This document shows, in pieces, positions 40,115-49,428 of a DNA stretch of 64,000 bases. Under the pieces are notes generated by a model that saw only the letters and a list, made by a program, of their open reading frames with translations, was not told the origin of the DNA and searched no databases. Position 1 is the stretch's first letter; each line of letters begins with the position of its first letter. This DNA comes from an uncultured Eubacteriales bacterium. GTDB taxonomy: Bacteria > Bacillota > Clostridia > Christensenellales > CAG-138. A program made the position numbers and the translations under genes. The stretch spans positions 1-64,000 of the forward strand of contig UREK01000004.1 in NCBI GenBank assembly GCA_900546845.1. The letters run 5' to 3'.

Positions 40115-41392
40115 ATGAACCAGATGAATCTTGAAGAAATGCCCCGCGATGCGCTGCTCCAGTTCCACGCGCAGGCAAAAGCGGAATATGAAGCCTGCAA
40201 GGCCAAAGGGTTGAAACTTGACATGTCCCGCGGGAAGCCCGAGAAGCAGCAGCTCGACCTTTCCAACGCGCTGCTTTCCCTGCCTGTGCCCGAAGCCTAT
40301 ACGAGCGATGGAATCGACGCGCGCAACTACGGCACGATGGCCGGTCTGCCCGCCTGCCGCGCGCTGTTTGCGGAATTGCTCGGCGTGAAGCCGGAGGAGG
40401 TTTTTGCGGCCGGGAGTTCCAGCCTGACGCTGATGTATGGCCTGGTTGCGAAAGCGTTCACGCATGGCCTGCTGCATTCTGAAGCGCCCTGGAGCAAACT
40501 TGACAAGGTGAAATTCCTCTGCCCGGTGCCGGGCTATGACCGTCATTTTACGATCTGCCAATCCTTTGGCATTGAGATGATCAACGTGCCGATGACCGCA
40601 TCCGGCCCGGATATGGACGTCGTGGAAACACAGGTGAAAGACCCCGCCGTAAAGGGTATCTGGTGCGTGCCGAAATATTCCAACCCCGAAGGCGTGATCT
40701 ACAGCGATGAAACCATCGCCCGCCTTGCCGCCCTCAAGCCTGCCGCAAGCGACTTCACCATCCTGTGGGATAACGCCTACTGCGTACACGAATTCAGCGG
40801 CGAGTTCGTCCCCTTCAAGGAAATGCTGACCGAGTGCCGCAACGCAGGCAACCCGGATATGGTGTTTGAATTCGCCTCCACCTCCAAGATCACCTTCCCG
40901 GGTGCGGGCGTAGCCTGCTTCGCGTGCAGCGAGGACAACATGGCTTACATGAAAAAACTGCTCAACGCAGAATGCATCAGCTTTGACAAGGTCAACCAGC
41001 TGCGCCATGTGCAGTTTCTGAAGGATAAGACCGGCGTGCTTGCACACATGAAAAAGCATGCGGCTTTCATGAAGCCCAAATTCGACACCGTGATCGAATA
41101 TCTGGACCGCGAGATCGCGCCGCTCGGTTTCGCTTCCTATCACCGCCCCACCGGCGGCTACTTCGTGAGCCTCAACACCATGGAGGGCTGCGCCAAGCGC
41201 ACGCATCAGCTCATGAAGGAGGCGGGCGTGGTCATGACCGGCCCCGGCGCGACCTACCCTTACGGCAGGGATCCAAAGGACGCAAACCTGCGCATTGCGC
41301 CGAGCTACCCTCCCATCGCGGAACTGCGCGAGGCGATGCATGTGCTCTGTGTCTGCCTGAAGCTCGCCGCCGCGGAAAAGATGCTGGGCTGA
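40115..41392 (+). CDS. PLP-dependent aminotransferase (Aminotran_MocR type)
   Basis: A 425-residue fold-type I aminotransferase of the group annotated as aspartate or alanine aminotransferase with MocR-like domain. The opening LDMSRGKPEKQQLDLSNALL is diagnostic, followed by NYGTMAGLPACRALFAELL, the PLP-binding AGSSSLTLMYGLV, and the Schiff-base lysine in FASTSKITFPGAGVA. Substrate-binding residues include PKYSNPEGV, DNAYCVHEF and NLRIAPSYPP. It uses strong AACCAGGAGGATGAACC and its own promoter and terminator. The preferred amino acid cannot be read from sequence; aspartate/2-oxoglutarate is the usual assignment. Confidence 0.92.
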   Translation: MNQMNLEEMPRDALLQFHAQAKAEYEACKAKGLKLDMSRGKPEKQQLDLSNALLSLPVPEAYTSDGIDARNYGTMAGLPACRALFAELLGVKPEEVFAAGSSSLTLMYGLVAKAFTHGLLHSEAPWSKLDKVKFLCPVPGYDRHFTICQSFGIEMINVPMTASGPDMDVVETQVKDPAVKGIWCVPKYSNPEGVIYSDETIARLAALKPAASDFTILWDNAYCVHEFSGEFVPFKEMLTECRNAGNPDMVFEFASTSKITFPGAGVACFACSEDNMAYMKKLLNAECISFDKVNQLRHVQFLKDKTGVLAHMKKHAAFMKPKFDTVIEYLDREIAPLGFASYHRPTGGYFVSLNTMEGCAKRTHQLMKEAGVVMTGPGATYPYGRDPKDANLRIAPSYPPIAELREAMHVLCVCLKLAAAEKMLG

Positions 41393-41415
41393 GCCAAAAC
41401 GAACGAAATCCCACT

Positions 41416-41445
41416 AAGCGGACGCGGCAAGCGCGCCCGCTTTTT
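41416..41445 (+). terminator. Aminotransferase terminator
   Basis: AGCGG-A-CGCG pairs with CGCG-C-CCGCT around GCAAG, followed by TTTTTATTTT: a typical intrinsic terminator. Confidence 0.8.
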
Positions 41446-41516
41446 ATTTTGCTCTATTTCTTCACCGGCTCCACATTTTGTACACGATTCTACACAACTT
41501 TGGCGCAATCCGGATA

Positions 41517-41544
41517 TTGAAACGCCAAATTTGCATTCTATAAT
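41517..41544 (+). promoter_or_regulatory. htrA promoter
   Basis: TTGAAA (41517-41522), a 16-base spacer and TATAAT (41539-41544) precede the gene by 50 bases. The sequence upstream contains TACACGATTCTACACA, a possible direct repeat (TACACrATT/C) where a regulator might bind. Confidence 0.65.
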
Positions 41545-41594
41545 TAGGAGCATACTAAGAGTTCAGGGTACGCTGAACGGAAAGGGGCGCAATT

Positions 41595-42998
41595 ATGGAA
41601 AACAACAATTGGAATTGGTATGAAAACGCCACCCCCAACGCGGGTAACAATACGCAGCAGCCGGCCGGCAGCAACTATAACGGGAACTATGACGGCAATT
41701 ACGGCTCCAATAGCAATGGAGGCAGAAAGGAACGGAAGCGCGGCGTGACTTGGACGCAGCTGATCGTATGCATGCTCGTGATGGCGCTTATCGGCGGCGG
41801 AATTGGCGCAGGCGCGGTCTATTTTGCCAACAGGAACCAAGGCAACAACCAGAATGCGCTTGTAAACTCCGATAACAACACAGTCATCACAACGCCAAAT
41901 GCGAACAGCGATCCGGCCGGGAACCCCTCCGGCACAAATGGCAGCAACAGCACACCCCCCTCCTCCGGGATCGTCATGAGTTCCGGCACGAATACGGCGA
42001 ATGCCGGGGATACCGGTTCGATCATCCGCACATGCATGAGCAGCGTTGTCGGCATCGACATCGAGCAGGAAGTTTCGGCTGGATATCCCATGTTCGGCTA
42101 CAACAGCTCGGAAGGCGCTACCTCCGAAACCGTCGGTTCCGGCTCCGGCGTGATCGTCACCTCGGACGGCTACATCGTGACAAACAACCATGTTGTCGAA
42201 GGAGCAGACGCCATTAAAGTCCACTTGGAGGACGGCACGGAATACACGGCTACCCTCATCGGCACGGATAGATATACTGACCTCGCTGTCATCAAGATCG
42301 ACGCAGCCAACCTCCCTGCCGCGACGCTCGGCAACTCCAGTGACGCCCTCGTGTGCGACGCGGTGTATGCCATCGGCAACCCGCTCGGCGTACTCGCAAG
42401 CAGCGTTTCCGAAGGCATCATCAGCGGCCTGGATCGTGTGATCAAAATCGATGGCATCGAAATGACCCTGATGCAGACCACCGCGGCCGTGAATCCCGGC
42501 AACTCCGGCGGCGGCCTGTTCAACAGCAGGGGCGAACTGATCGGCATTGTAAACGCGAAGCGAAGCGGCACGGACGTGGAAGGCCTTGGCTTTGCGATCC
42601 CGATCGACTCTGCAAAGCAGGTCATCACGGATCTCATCGACCTTGGTTATGTGACCGGCAGGCCGTATCTTGGCATCAGCATGCAAAACATCAGCATCCG
42701 CACGGGCAGCAGCAGCGGCAACAACGGCGGTTTCTTCCCCTTCGGCTCATATGGCGCTTACGGCTATGTGAACCGTGTGCAGGTGATGGGCGTCGAAGCA
42801 GGCAGCGCGGCTGAAGCGGCCGGCATGCAGGTGAACGACATCATCGTTTCCCTCAACGGCACAGAAATCAACGGTTCTACCAGCCTGAGCATGCTGCTTT
42901 ATGAATACAACGTCGGCGATACGGTCACAATAACGGTGCAGCGTGGAACCGAGCTCATCGACCTCTCCGTAACGCTTGGCGAGCGGACGCAGGCCTAA
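41595..42998 (+). CDS. htrA: HtrA/DegP-like serine protease
   Basis: A 467-residue membrane-anchored protease with quality-control roles outside the membrane. The N-terminus is a cytoplasmic Asn/Gly-rich stretch (residues 1-45), a transmembrane helix (LIVCMLVMALIGGGIGAGAV), and a second Asn/Ser-rich linker (about 75-140). The trypsin-like domain has His in VTNNHVVEG, Asp in YTDLAVIKID and Ser in NPGNSGGGLFN. One PDZ domain begins near residue 350 (GRPYLGISMQNI; VMGVEAGSAAEAAGMQ). In Bacillota such genes are usually induced by envelope stress. Start follows AACGGAAAGGGGCGCAATT. Confidence 0.96.
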   Translation: MENNNWNWYENATPNAGNNTQQPAGSNYNGNYDGNYGSNSNGGRKERKRGVTWTQLIVCMLVMALIGGGIGAGAVYFANRNQGNNQNALVNSDNNTVITTPNANSDPAGNPSGTNGSNSTPPSSGIVMSSGTNTANAGDTGSIIRTCMSSVVGIDIEQEVSAGYPMFGYNSSEGATSETVGSGSGVIVTSDGYIVTNNHVVEGADAIKVHLEDGTEYTATLIGTDRYTDLAVIKIDAANLPAATLGNSSDALVCDAVYAIGNPLGVLASSVSEGIISGLDRVIKIDGIEMTLMQTTAAVNPGNSGGGLFNSRGELIGIVNAKRSGTDVEGLGFAIPIDSAKQVITDLIDLGYVTGRPYLGISMQNISIRTGSSSGNNGGFFPFGSYGAYGYVNRVQVMGVEAGSAAEAAGMQVNDIIVSLNGTEINGSTSLSMLLYEYNVGDTVTITVQRGTELIDLSVTLGERTQA

Positions 42999-43092
42999 GA
43001 CCTTTCCTGAGGTCATCCCGTGAGGAGTCCCCACTCCTCCGATGACATACCCCCATCCATCATGGTGCTGCGAATTCCCCAACGCAGTACCG

Positions 43093-43123
43093 AAAAAGGA
43101 GCGGCAAGTCGCCGCTCCTTTTT
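43093..43123. terminator. Bidirectional terminator between htrA and coaBC
   Basis: GGAGCGGC pairs perfectly with GCCGCTCC across AAGTC, flanked by AAAAA and TTTTT, so it can end the rightward htrA and the leftward coaBC transcripts. Confidence 0.88.
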
Positions 43124-43167
43124 CGCGCATAGAATTTATTCGTTCCGGCTCTTATTCCGCCCGGCTC

Positions 43168-44355
43168 TTATTCCGCGAACAACCGATCCAGCAGCCAATC
43201 CGCAAGCGTGCGCTTTGGCATCATTCCGCTGTGTTCGGCGGAGCCATCCCGCTTGTAGAGCGTTACGGCGTTGGTATCCACAGCAAAGCCCGCTCCCGCA
43301 GCGGTCACGTCGTTGGCAGCGATCATGTCAAGGTTCTTTGCGGCGAGCTTCTTTGCTGCGTTTTCAGCCAGGTGCTCCGTTTCCGCTGCAAAGCCCATCA
43401 CGCGCTGCTTGCCTTTCTTTTCTCCAATGCTTTTGAGAATATCCCGCGTGGCGGCAAGCTCGAGCGTCATGCCTTCGCGCCCGTTCTTCTTGATCTTCTG
43501 CTCTGCAAAGGCAGCCGGCGTGAAATCCGCAGGCGCAGCTGCCATGATGAGCCCATCGCAGCTGCTAAACGCCGCATGGACCGCTTCAAACATGTCGCTG
43601 GAAGAAACGACGCTCACGCGCTCCACCCCTTCCGGCACAGGAAGCGCTACGGGGCCGCTCACAAGCGTCACATGCGCGCCGCGCGCCGCGGCCGCCTCCG
43701 CGATGGCATAGCCCATCTTGCCGCTCGACCGGTTGGTGATATATCGCACCGGATCGATCCGCTCCTGCGTGGGGCCCGCGCTTACGAGCACATGCTTGCC
43801 CGTAAGATCCCGCCTGGGGAAAAGCAGCGCCATTGCCGCCGCAACGATCGCTTCCGGCTCCGCAAGGCGGCCCTTCCCTACGTCGCCGCAGGCGAGGAGC
43901 CCTGCGTCCGGCTCGATGAAATGCCAGCCGCGCTTCTTAAGGCACGCAATGTTTTCCTGCACCGCCGGGTTTTCATACATGTTTACGTTCATCGCGGGAG
44001 CGACGAGCACCGGTGCATGCGTGGCGAGGATCGTCGTCGTCAGCATATCATCCGCGATGCCATGCGCCGCCTTGCCGAGGAAATTCGCCGTCGCCGGCGC
44101 GACGAGAAACACGTCCGCCCGCTTTGCAAGCGAAATATGCTCCACCTCCCAGGGAGTCTCCCGGTGGAACATGTCCACGATGACGGGGTTCGCGCTCATG
44201 GTTTCGAGCGCGAGCGGCGTGATAATCTGCGCGCCCGCGCGGGTCAGGATCACGCGTACGTCAACGTCCTGCTTGCGCAGGCGGCTCACAACGTCGCAGG
44301 CCTTATAGGCAGCGATGGAGCCCGTAACGCCCAGCACGACGTTCTTTTTTGTCAT
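43168..44355 (-). CDS. coaBC: Bifunctional phosphopantothenoylcysteine synthetase/decarboxylase
   Basis: A 395-residue enzyme of coenzyme A synthesis. The CoaC half (1-175) is a flavoprotein decarboxylase: GVTGSIAAYKACDVVSRL, VAPATANFLGKAAHG, PAMNVNMYENPA and the substrate loop ACGDVGKGRL. The CoaB half begins near residue 187 with VSAGPTQERIDPVRYITN, and has the dimer/CTP motif KIKKNGREGMTLELAATRDI. Both activities appear intact. The stop of rpoZ overlaps its start by 4 bases. The order gmk-rpoZ-coaBC is common in bacteria. Confidence 0.97.
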   Translation of the reverse strand: MTKKNVVLGVTGSIAAYKACDVVSRLRKQDVDVRVILTRAGAQIITPLALETMSANPVIVDMFHRETPWEVEHISLAKRADVFLVAPATANFLGKAAHGIADDMLTTTILATHAPVLVAPAMNVNMYENPAVQENIACLKKRGWHFIEPDAGLLACGDVGKGRLAEPEAIVAAAMALLFPRRDLTGKHVLVSAGPTQERIDPVRYITNRSSGKMGYAIAEAAAARGAHVTLVSGPVALPVPEGVERVSVVSSSDMFEAVHAAFSSCDGLIMAAAPADFTPAAFAEQKIKKNGREGMTLELAATRDILKSIGEKKGKQRVMGFAAETEHLAENAAKKLAAKNLDMIAANDVTAAGAGFAVDTNAVTLYKRDGSAEHSGMMPKRTLADWLLDRLFAE

Positions 44356-44552
44356 TTTGTGTAATCCTCAGGATACTTGATGGAAAGGTCGTTGTGGTAA
44401 AGCTCGTCCACAGCGTAGGAAACAGGCTTGCGGTTTTGCAGCCGCTCTTCGTTGCCCACGAGCTGGCGTGCGCGCTTGGCAACAACGGTCACGAGCATAT
44501 AGCGGCATCCCACCTTGGACTGCAATTCATTCAGCGCCGGTTTGTTCATCAT
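44352..44552 (-). CDS. rpoZ: RNA polymerase omega subunit
   Basis: A 66-residue omega subunit that assists RNA polymerase assembly. Recognition rests on ALNELQSKVGCRYMLVTVVA, KRARQLV and the C-terminal KPVSYAVDELYHNDL, and on its place between gmk and coaBC, which is conserved across Bacillota. The start overlaps the gmk stop. Two adjacent ATGs are possible starts. Confidence 0.93.
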   Translation of the reverse strand: MMNKPALNELQSKVGCRYMLVTVVAKRARQLVGNEERLQNRKPVSYAVDELYHNDLSIKYPEDYTK

Positions 44553-45181
44553 AGGTCAGTTCCAGCCTCCTTGCAAAATTTTGTAAGATCAGGGCGGCGG
44601 CATACGCGCAGCCGCTCGGCTTTCAGAATGGTTTCAACGCTGCACACAGCGTCCTCGAGCATATCGTTCACAACTGCGTAATCATATTCCGGCATCAGCC
44701 TCATCTCCGCAAACGCTTCCTTCGTGCGGCGTTCCACAGCCTCCTCCGTCTCCGTGCCGCGTCCCACCAAGCGTTTCTTGAGCGTTTCCATGGAAGGCGG
44801 GGCGATAAATACCAGCACGGCCTCCGGGCAAAGGCGCTTCACGTTCATCGCGCCCTTCACGTCAATCTCGAGCACGATATCGTTGCCTTCGGCAAGCTGC
44901 TGTTCCACATAGGAACGCGGCGTTCCGTAATAGTTCGTGCCAAATACGTCCATATATTCCAGGAATTCGCCCGCTGCAATCATGCGTTCAAATTCTTCCC
45001 GGGTCTTGAAGAAATAGCTCACGCCCTCCACCTCGCCGGGCCGTGGGGCGCGCGTTGTCGCCGAAACGGAAAGCTTCACCTGCGGGTTGCGCGCGAGCAG
45101 CGCCTTGCACACCGTCCCCTTTCCAACGCCCGAAGGGCCGGAAAGCACGATCAGCACACCCTTTGCTTCATTCGCTTTCAT
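44549..45181 (-). CDS. gmk: Guanylate kinase
   Basis: A 210-residue kinase that converts GMP to GDP. The P-loop is LSGPSGVGKGTVCKALL; SVSATTRAPRPGEVEGVSYFF and FLEYMDVFGTNYYGTP form the GMP-binding region; VLEIDVKGAMNVK and PPSMETLKKRLVGRGTE complete the family pattern. It follows remA by 21 bases and overlaps rpoZ, within the yicC-remA-gmk-rpoZ-coaBC string typical of Clostridia. Confidence 0.97.
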   Translation of the reverse strand: MKANEAKGVLIVLSGPSGVGKGTVCKALLARNPQVKLSVSATTRAPRPGEVEGVSYFFKTREEFERMIAAGEFLEYMDVFGTNYYGTPRSYVEQQLAEGNDIVLEIDVKGAMNVKRLCPEAVLVFIAPPSMETLKKRLVGRGTETEEAVERRTKEAFAEMRLMPEYDYAVVNDMLEDAVCSVETILKAERLRVCRRPDLTKFCKEAGTDL

Positions 45182-45202
45182 GAAAAACCTTCCCCCTTAC
45201 AT

Positions 45203-45451
45203 TCATTCCGCCTCCGCCGCAACACGGCCCGCAAGGGTCTCCGGCTGCAGGGCGGAAAGCACAACGTGCATGCTGTCCATCACGACGACCGCGCGCGTGC
45301 GCCTGCCGTGCGATGCGTCGATCAGCCGGCTGCGCTCCCGCGCCTCCTGGACGACGCGCTTTGCGGGCGCGCTGTCCGGTGCGACGATCGCAATGATGCG
45401 GTTTGCGGCAACCACGTTTCCAAAACCCACATTTACCAGGCGAACTGCCAT
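45203..45451 (-). CDS. remA: RemA/DUF370 regulatory protein
   Basis: An 82-residue member of the RemA (DUF370) family, a DNA-binding protein that activates extracellular matrix genes in Bacillus subtilis and is widespread in Clostridia between yicC and gmk. The diagnostic opening is AVRLVNVGFGNVVAANRIIAI, followed by DSAPAKRVVQEARER and the glycine- and arginine-rich turn DASHGRRTRAVVVMD. The start ATG 45451 follows GGAGGGATGGC. RemA forms multimeric rings; its target here cannot be deduced. Confidence 0.93.
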   Translation of the reverse strand: MAVRLVNVGFGNVVAANRIIAIVAPDSAPAKRVVQEARERSRLIDASHGRRTRAVVVMDSMHVVLSALQPETLAGRVAAEAE

Positions 45452-45473
45452 GCCATCCCTCCGCGCATTTGAA

Positions 45474-46352
45474 TCACTCGATGTTCTGCACCTGCTCGCG
45501 GATCTTCTCAATCTCGCCCTTGCCTGAGATCACAAGGCTTGTGATCTCCGCGTCGTTCGCCTTGGAGCCGATGGTATTGAACTCTCGGTTCATCTCCTGT
45601 ACGATAAAATCAAGCCTGCGGCCGGCCGCTTCGTCGGAGCCGAGCACCCTGCGCATTTCGGTCACATGGCTTGCGAGGCGCACAAGTTCCTCGTTGATGC
45701 TGGCCTTGTCCGCAAAAAGAGCGACCTCCGTCGCAAGGCGCGTGCGGTCTACCTCCACGCTGCCGAGCATGCTCTCGATGCGCTCATTGAGCTTTGCACG
45801 GTATTCCTCCACCACGAACGGGGCGCGCACGTCGATCTTCGCCGCGATGGCTTCCACTGTCGTCACCCGGTTCAAAAGGTCGTTGCAAAGGCGTTCGCCC
45901 TCGCCCGCGCGCATGCGTTTGAGCGCGGTCACGGCGCGCAGCGCAGCCTCCCGCGCCAATGCGGCCACCGCGTCCCGATCCTCTTCCGCCTCAATCACAT
46001 CCGTCACGTCCGGGAAACGCATCGCCGCAGAAAGCGTAATGTCATCCTTTAATTCATATTGATGCGCAGCCTTGCGCGCAGCGGAAAGGTACGCGCCCAT
46101 AAGCGCCTCGTCGATGACGACGGTGCGCGCGTCCGTGCGCGTGTTGCGGTAATTCACAAAAATATCGACATGGCCGCGCGAAAGCTGCTCTGAAAGGAGC
46201 TGGCGCAGCGCGTCCTCGATGAAGCCGATGTGCCGCGGCATACGGAACGCCAGATCCAGATAGCGGTGGTTTACGCTTTTGAGCTCGATCGTGATCTCTC
46301 TTCCTTCGGCCGCGGCCGTTGCGCGCCCAAAGCCCGTCATGCTGCTGATCAT
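45474..46352 (-). CDS. YicC/YloC family endoribonuclease
   Basis: A 292-residue protein. The start SSMTGFGRATAAAEGREI and ELKSVNHRYLDLAFRMPRH are the signature of the YicC family; the C-terminus FIVQEMNREFNTIGSKAND is its second hallmark. Escherichia coli YicC is an endoribonuclease that promotes degradation of a small RNA, so RNA turnover is the likely role. It is the first gene of the leftward string to coaBC, with TAGGAGGC before the ATG and a TATAAT about 34 bases upstream. Confidence 0.93.
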   Translation of the reverse strand: MISSMTGFGRATAAAEGREITIELKSVNHRYLDLAFRMPRHIGFIEDALRQLLSEQLSRGHVDIFVNYRNTRTDARTVVIDEALMGAYLSAARKAAHQYELKDDITLSAAMRFPDVTDVIEAEEDRDAVAALAREAALRAVTALKRMRAGEGERLCNDLLNRVTTVEAIAAKIDVRAPFVVEEYRAKLNERIESMLGSVEVDRTRLATEVALFADKASINEELVRLASHVTEMRRVLGSDEAAGRRLDFIVQEMNREFNTIGSKANDAEITSLVISGKGEIEKIREQVQNIE

Positions 46353-46429
46353 GCCATGCCTCCTAAAATCATCTCAAACCAATTCATTATAGCACAGAAT
46401 TTCGTGATTTAAAACGCCTTTCGCCGAAT

Positions 46430-47410
46430 TCAAGCCGTTCGCGGCGCAAGGCGGTATAGTTCGTCTGCGCCCGGCGGGGCGATGGGCGTGCCGTCCGCAA
46501 AAAAAGCGCCGCGCCCTTCCCGCACCACGCCGATCTCCGCCGCGGGGATTCCCTGCTCCCGGAGGCCCCGCACGAGCGCCTTCCCATCCTCGCAGGCGAT
46601 GAGCATTGCGCCGCTTGAAAGCAGGCGCAGCGGGTCAAGCCCAAGCGCCGCGCAGATGTGCGCCGTTGCAGGGTGTACGGGTACCGCCGCGCGGTCGATC
46701 ATGACGCCGCAGCCAGCAGCCTCCGCCATCTCCCAGGCAGCGCCGAGAACGCCGCCTTCCGTAACGTCGTGCATAGCGACCGCGCCGTGTTCTGCAGCAT
46801 ACAGCCCTTCCTTCACAACGCTGACTTCGTTGAAAAACGCGCGCGCCGATGCAAGCTCGCTTTCCGGCACGGCGGAAAGCAGCGCCGCATGGTCGCCCGC
46901 AAGGATTGCAGCGCCCTCAAGCCCGGCGGATTTGGTCAATACCAGGTCGTTGCCCGGGCGCATGTCCCGCGCGTCCAGCACACCGCGTGCGCCGGCTTTG
47001 GCAAGCACCGTCGCGCAGGTCACCATGCGCGTCACGGAGTCCGTGACCTCCGTGTGCCCACCGATGATCTCCACGCCCGCCTGCTCCGCTGCGGAGGCAA
47101 GCTCATCCGCTACGCGGGCGATATCTGACTCCGTTGCCGTGGGCGGCACAAGCAGCGTCACGAGCAAGCCCACGGGCTCCGCGCCCGCCGCCGCCGCGTC
47201 GTTGCAGCTCACATGCACTGTGAGCTGGCCCAGGTTCTTCGCTGCGGAAGTGATGGGATCCGTGGAAAGCACGGCGAGCCGCCCGCCGAGATCCACGGCG
47301 GCGCAGTCCACGCCCACGCGCGGCGAGCAGACTACCTCTTTGCGCACATGCCGGAATTTGCTTAAAATCAGCCCGTTCAGCTGGTCGTTGTCCAGTTTTC
47401 CGATCCTCAT
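46430..47410 (-). CDS. AIR synthase-like protein related to HypE
   Basis: A 326-residue protein of the PurM/ThiL/HypE/SelD superfamily. The N-terminal ATP-binding domain has GVDCAAVDLGGRLAVLSTDP and HVSCNDAAAAGAEPVG; the second domain has IIGGHTEVTDSVTRMV and HDVTEGGVLGAAWEMAEAA. The overall match is closest to HypE, but the C-terminus ends in PRTA and lacks the cysteine tail on which HypE forms thiocyanate, and no hydrogenase genes are near. It is best described as an AIR synthase-related protein of unknown substrate. It overlaps ligA by 4 bases. Confidence 0.88.
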   Translation of the reverse strand: MRIGKLDNDQLNGLILSKFRHVRKEVVCSPRVGVDCAAVDLGGRLAVLSTDPITSAAKNLGQLTVHVSCNDAAAAGAEPVGLLVTLLVPPTATESDIARVADELASAAEQAGVEIIGGHTEVTDSVTRMVTCATVLAKAGARGVLDARDMRPGNDLVLTKSAGLEGAAILAGDHAALLSAVPESELASARAFFNEVSVVKEGLYAAEHGAVAMHDVTEGGVLGAAWEMAEAAGCGVMIDRAAVPVHPATAHICAALGLDPLRLLSSGAMLIACEDGKALVRGLREQGIPAAEIGVVREGRGAFFADGTPIAPPGADELYRLAPRTA

Positions 47411-49395
47411 TCGGTCTCTCCGATCAGTTCAAAAAATTCTTGTTCGTTCAAAACAGGCACGCCAAGGGCACGCGCCTTTTCGAGCTTGCTCCCGGCGCTT
47501 TCTCCGGCGAGGACATAGTCCGTCTTCTTGCTGACGCTGCCCGCCGCCTTTCCGCCGAGCCGCTCGATCAGCGCCTCGGCCTCCCTGCGGCCCATGCGCG
47601 CAAGCGTGCCGGTCACGACGATGGTTTTGCCCGCGACTGGGCTCCCGCTCTGCTGCGCCTCCTCCGGCACGGGGGAAACGCCGTGGGCGAGCAGCCTGTC
47701 GATCTGCGCGTCGATGGAAGGGTCGGCAAAAAACGCGACGATGCTCTCCGCCACAACGTCTCCCACGTCCTCGATGGCGATGAGTTCCTCCTGCGTCGCA
47801 TGGCGCACGTCCTCAAGCGTGCCGAAACGCCGCGCAAGGTCGCGCGCGGTCTTTTCTCCCACGTTTGGGATACCGACCGCGAACAGGAATGCGCCGAGCG
47901 GCCGGCGCTTGCTCGCCGCAAGGGCGTTCATCAGGTTCTGCACCTTCTTTTCCTGGAAGCCCTCCAGCGCGAGAAAATCCTGCGGTCCGAGGTCGTAAAG
48001 ATCCGGGATGCTCGTAAGGCCCAGCTTTTCCACGAGCTGCGCAGCCGTTTTCTCGGAAAACGTCTCGATATCCATCGCCGCGCGCGAGGCGTAATGCGCA
48101 AGCCGCGCCGCGATCTGCGGCGGGCAGGAAAGCGAGTTCGTGCAGTAAAGATGCACACCGCGGTGCTCCACATGGGCGCCGCAGGCAGGGCAATGCGAAG
48201 GTTTTTCTATCGGACGCTCCGGTTCGTCCTCCCCCACGGCGGAAAGGATCTCCGGGATCACATCGTTGCTGCGGCGGAGGAATACGCGCGAGCCAATACC
48301 TACATGCTTGCGCTGGATGTCGTCCCAGTTGTTGAGCGTCGCGTGGCTGATGGTCGCCCCCGCAAGCTCCACCGGCTCCAGGTGCGCGCGCGGGGTCAGT
48401 TTTCCCGTGCGCCCCACCTCCCAGGTCACGTCGCGCACCGTTGTGGTCGTCTCCTCCGCCGCGAACTTGAAAGCGATGGCCCAGCGCGGGAAGCGGTCGG
48501 TCGCGCCGAGGGCGGCGCGCGTCGCAAAGTCGCGCACCTTCACCACCATGCCATCAATGAGAAAATCGAGGGTCCCGCGCATTTTTTCCGCCGCTTCAAT
48601 CGCGTCGTAAACGTCCTCAATACGGTCGAACGTCTGCAAAAACGGGCTTGTAGGCAGACCGTTTTCCCGCAGGAAACCGATCATTTCCGCCTGTTCCGAA
48701 AGGGCTTTCCCCTCGATGTAGCCGACGTTGTAAAGATAGCAGTCGAGCCTGCGCCGCGCGGTCACGCGCGGGTCGAGGTTGCGCAGCGCCCCCGCCGCCG
48801 CGTTGCGGGCGTTTTTGAGCTGCTCCTCCCCGGAACGGTTGAGCGCGTCGAGGATGGAAAGGCGCATATAGCATTCCCCCTGCACCTCCATCTTCCCCTG
48901 GAAGGGGATCGTCAGCGGGATGCAGCGGATGGTCTTGATCTGCGGGAGGATCGCTTCCCCCACCACGCCGTTGCCGCGCGTCGCGCCGCGCACGAGCGCG
49001 CCGTTTTCATAGGTGAGGTTCACGGTCAACCCGTCGAACTTATATTCGAGCGCATAGCTTACCGGAGGGAGCTGCGCGCCGTTTTGTGCATTGTACTCCG
49101 CGCGCAGACGCTCTACGCGCGCGCCCCATTCAATGAGCGCTTCCCGCGTGCGCACCTTATCCATGCTCCAAAGGCGCGCGAGATGCGTCTGCTGTTCAAA
49201 GGCTGCAAGCGGTTCGCTGCCGACGCGCCGCGTAGGCGAATCCGGCAGAACGGTTCCTGCCTCCTGCTCCAGGCGGAGCAATTCGTCAAAGAGGGCGTCG
49301 TATTCCGCATCGCTGACCTTTGGCGCATCAAAGGCGTAATAGGCGCGGGCGTATTCGTTGAGCTGTTTTACCAGTTCCTGCATGCGTTGCTGCAT
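47407..49395 (-). CDS. ligA: NAD-dependent DNA ligase
   Basis: A 662-residue ligase that seals nicks during replication and repair. The adenylation lysine lies in LEYKFDGLTVNL (K-x-DG). The NAD-binding Ia domain precedes it (AYYAFDAPKVSDAEYD). Downstream are the OB fold (WEVGRTGKLTPRAHLEP), the four-cysteine zinc site (CPACGAHVEHRG and CTNSLSCP), helix-hairpin-helix repeats and a C-terminal BRCT domain (GKTIVVTGTLARMGRREAE). All domains of LigA are present in order. It follows pcrA, also in B. subtilis order. Confidence 0.97.
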   Translation of the reverse strand: MQQRMQELVKQLNEYARAYYAFDAPKVSDAEYDALFDELLRLEQEAGTVLPDSPTRRVGSEPLAAFEQQTHLARLWSMDKVRTREALIEWGARVERLRAEYNAQNGAQLPPVSYALEYKFDGLTVNLTYENGALVRGATRGNGVVGEAILPQIKTIRCIPLTIPFQGKMEVQGECYMRLSILDALNRSGEEQLKNARNAAAGALRNLDPRVTARRRLDCYLYNVGYIEGKALSEQAEMIGFLRENGLPTSPFLQTFDRIEDVYDAIEAAEKMRGTLDFLIDGMVVKVRDFATRAALGATDRFPRWAIAFKFAAEETTTTVRDVTWEVGRTGKLTPRAHLEPVELAGATISHATLNNWDDIQRKHVGIGSRVFLRRSNDVIPEILSAVGEDEPERPIEKPSHCPACGAHVEHRGVHLYCTNSLSCPPQIAARLAHYASRAAMDIETFSEKTAAQLVEKLGLTSIPDLYDLGPQDFLALEGFQEKKVQNLMNALAASKRRPLGAFLFAVGIPNVGEKTARDLARRFGTLEDVRHATQEELIAIEDVGDVVAESIVAFFADPSIDAQIDRLLAHGVSPVPEEAQQSGSPVAGKTIVVTGTLARMGRREAEALIERLGGKAAGSVSKKTDYVLAGESAGSKLEKARALGVPVLNEQEFFELIGETE

Positions 49396-49428
49396 AAGGC
49401 AGTTCTCCTGACTGTTTGGATTTTCCGT

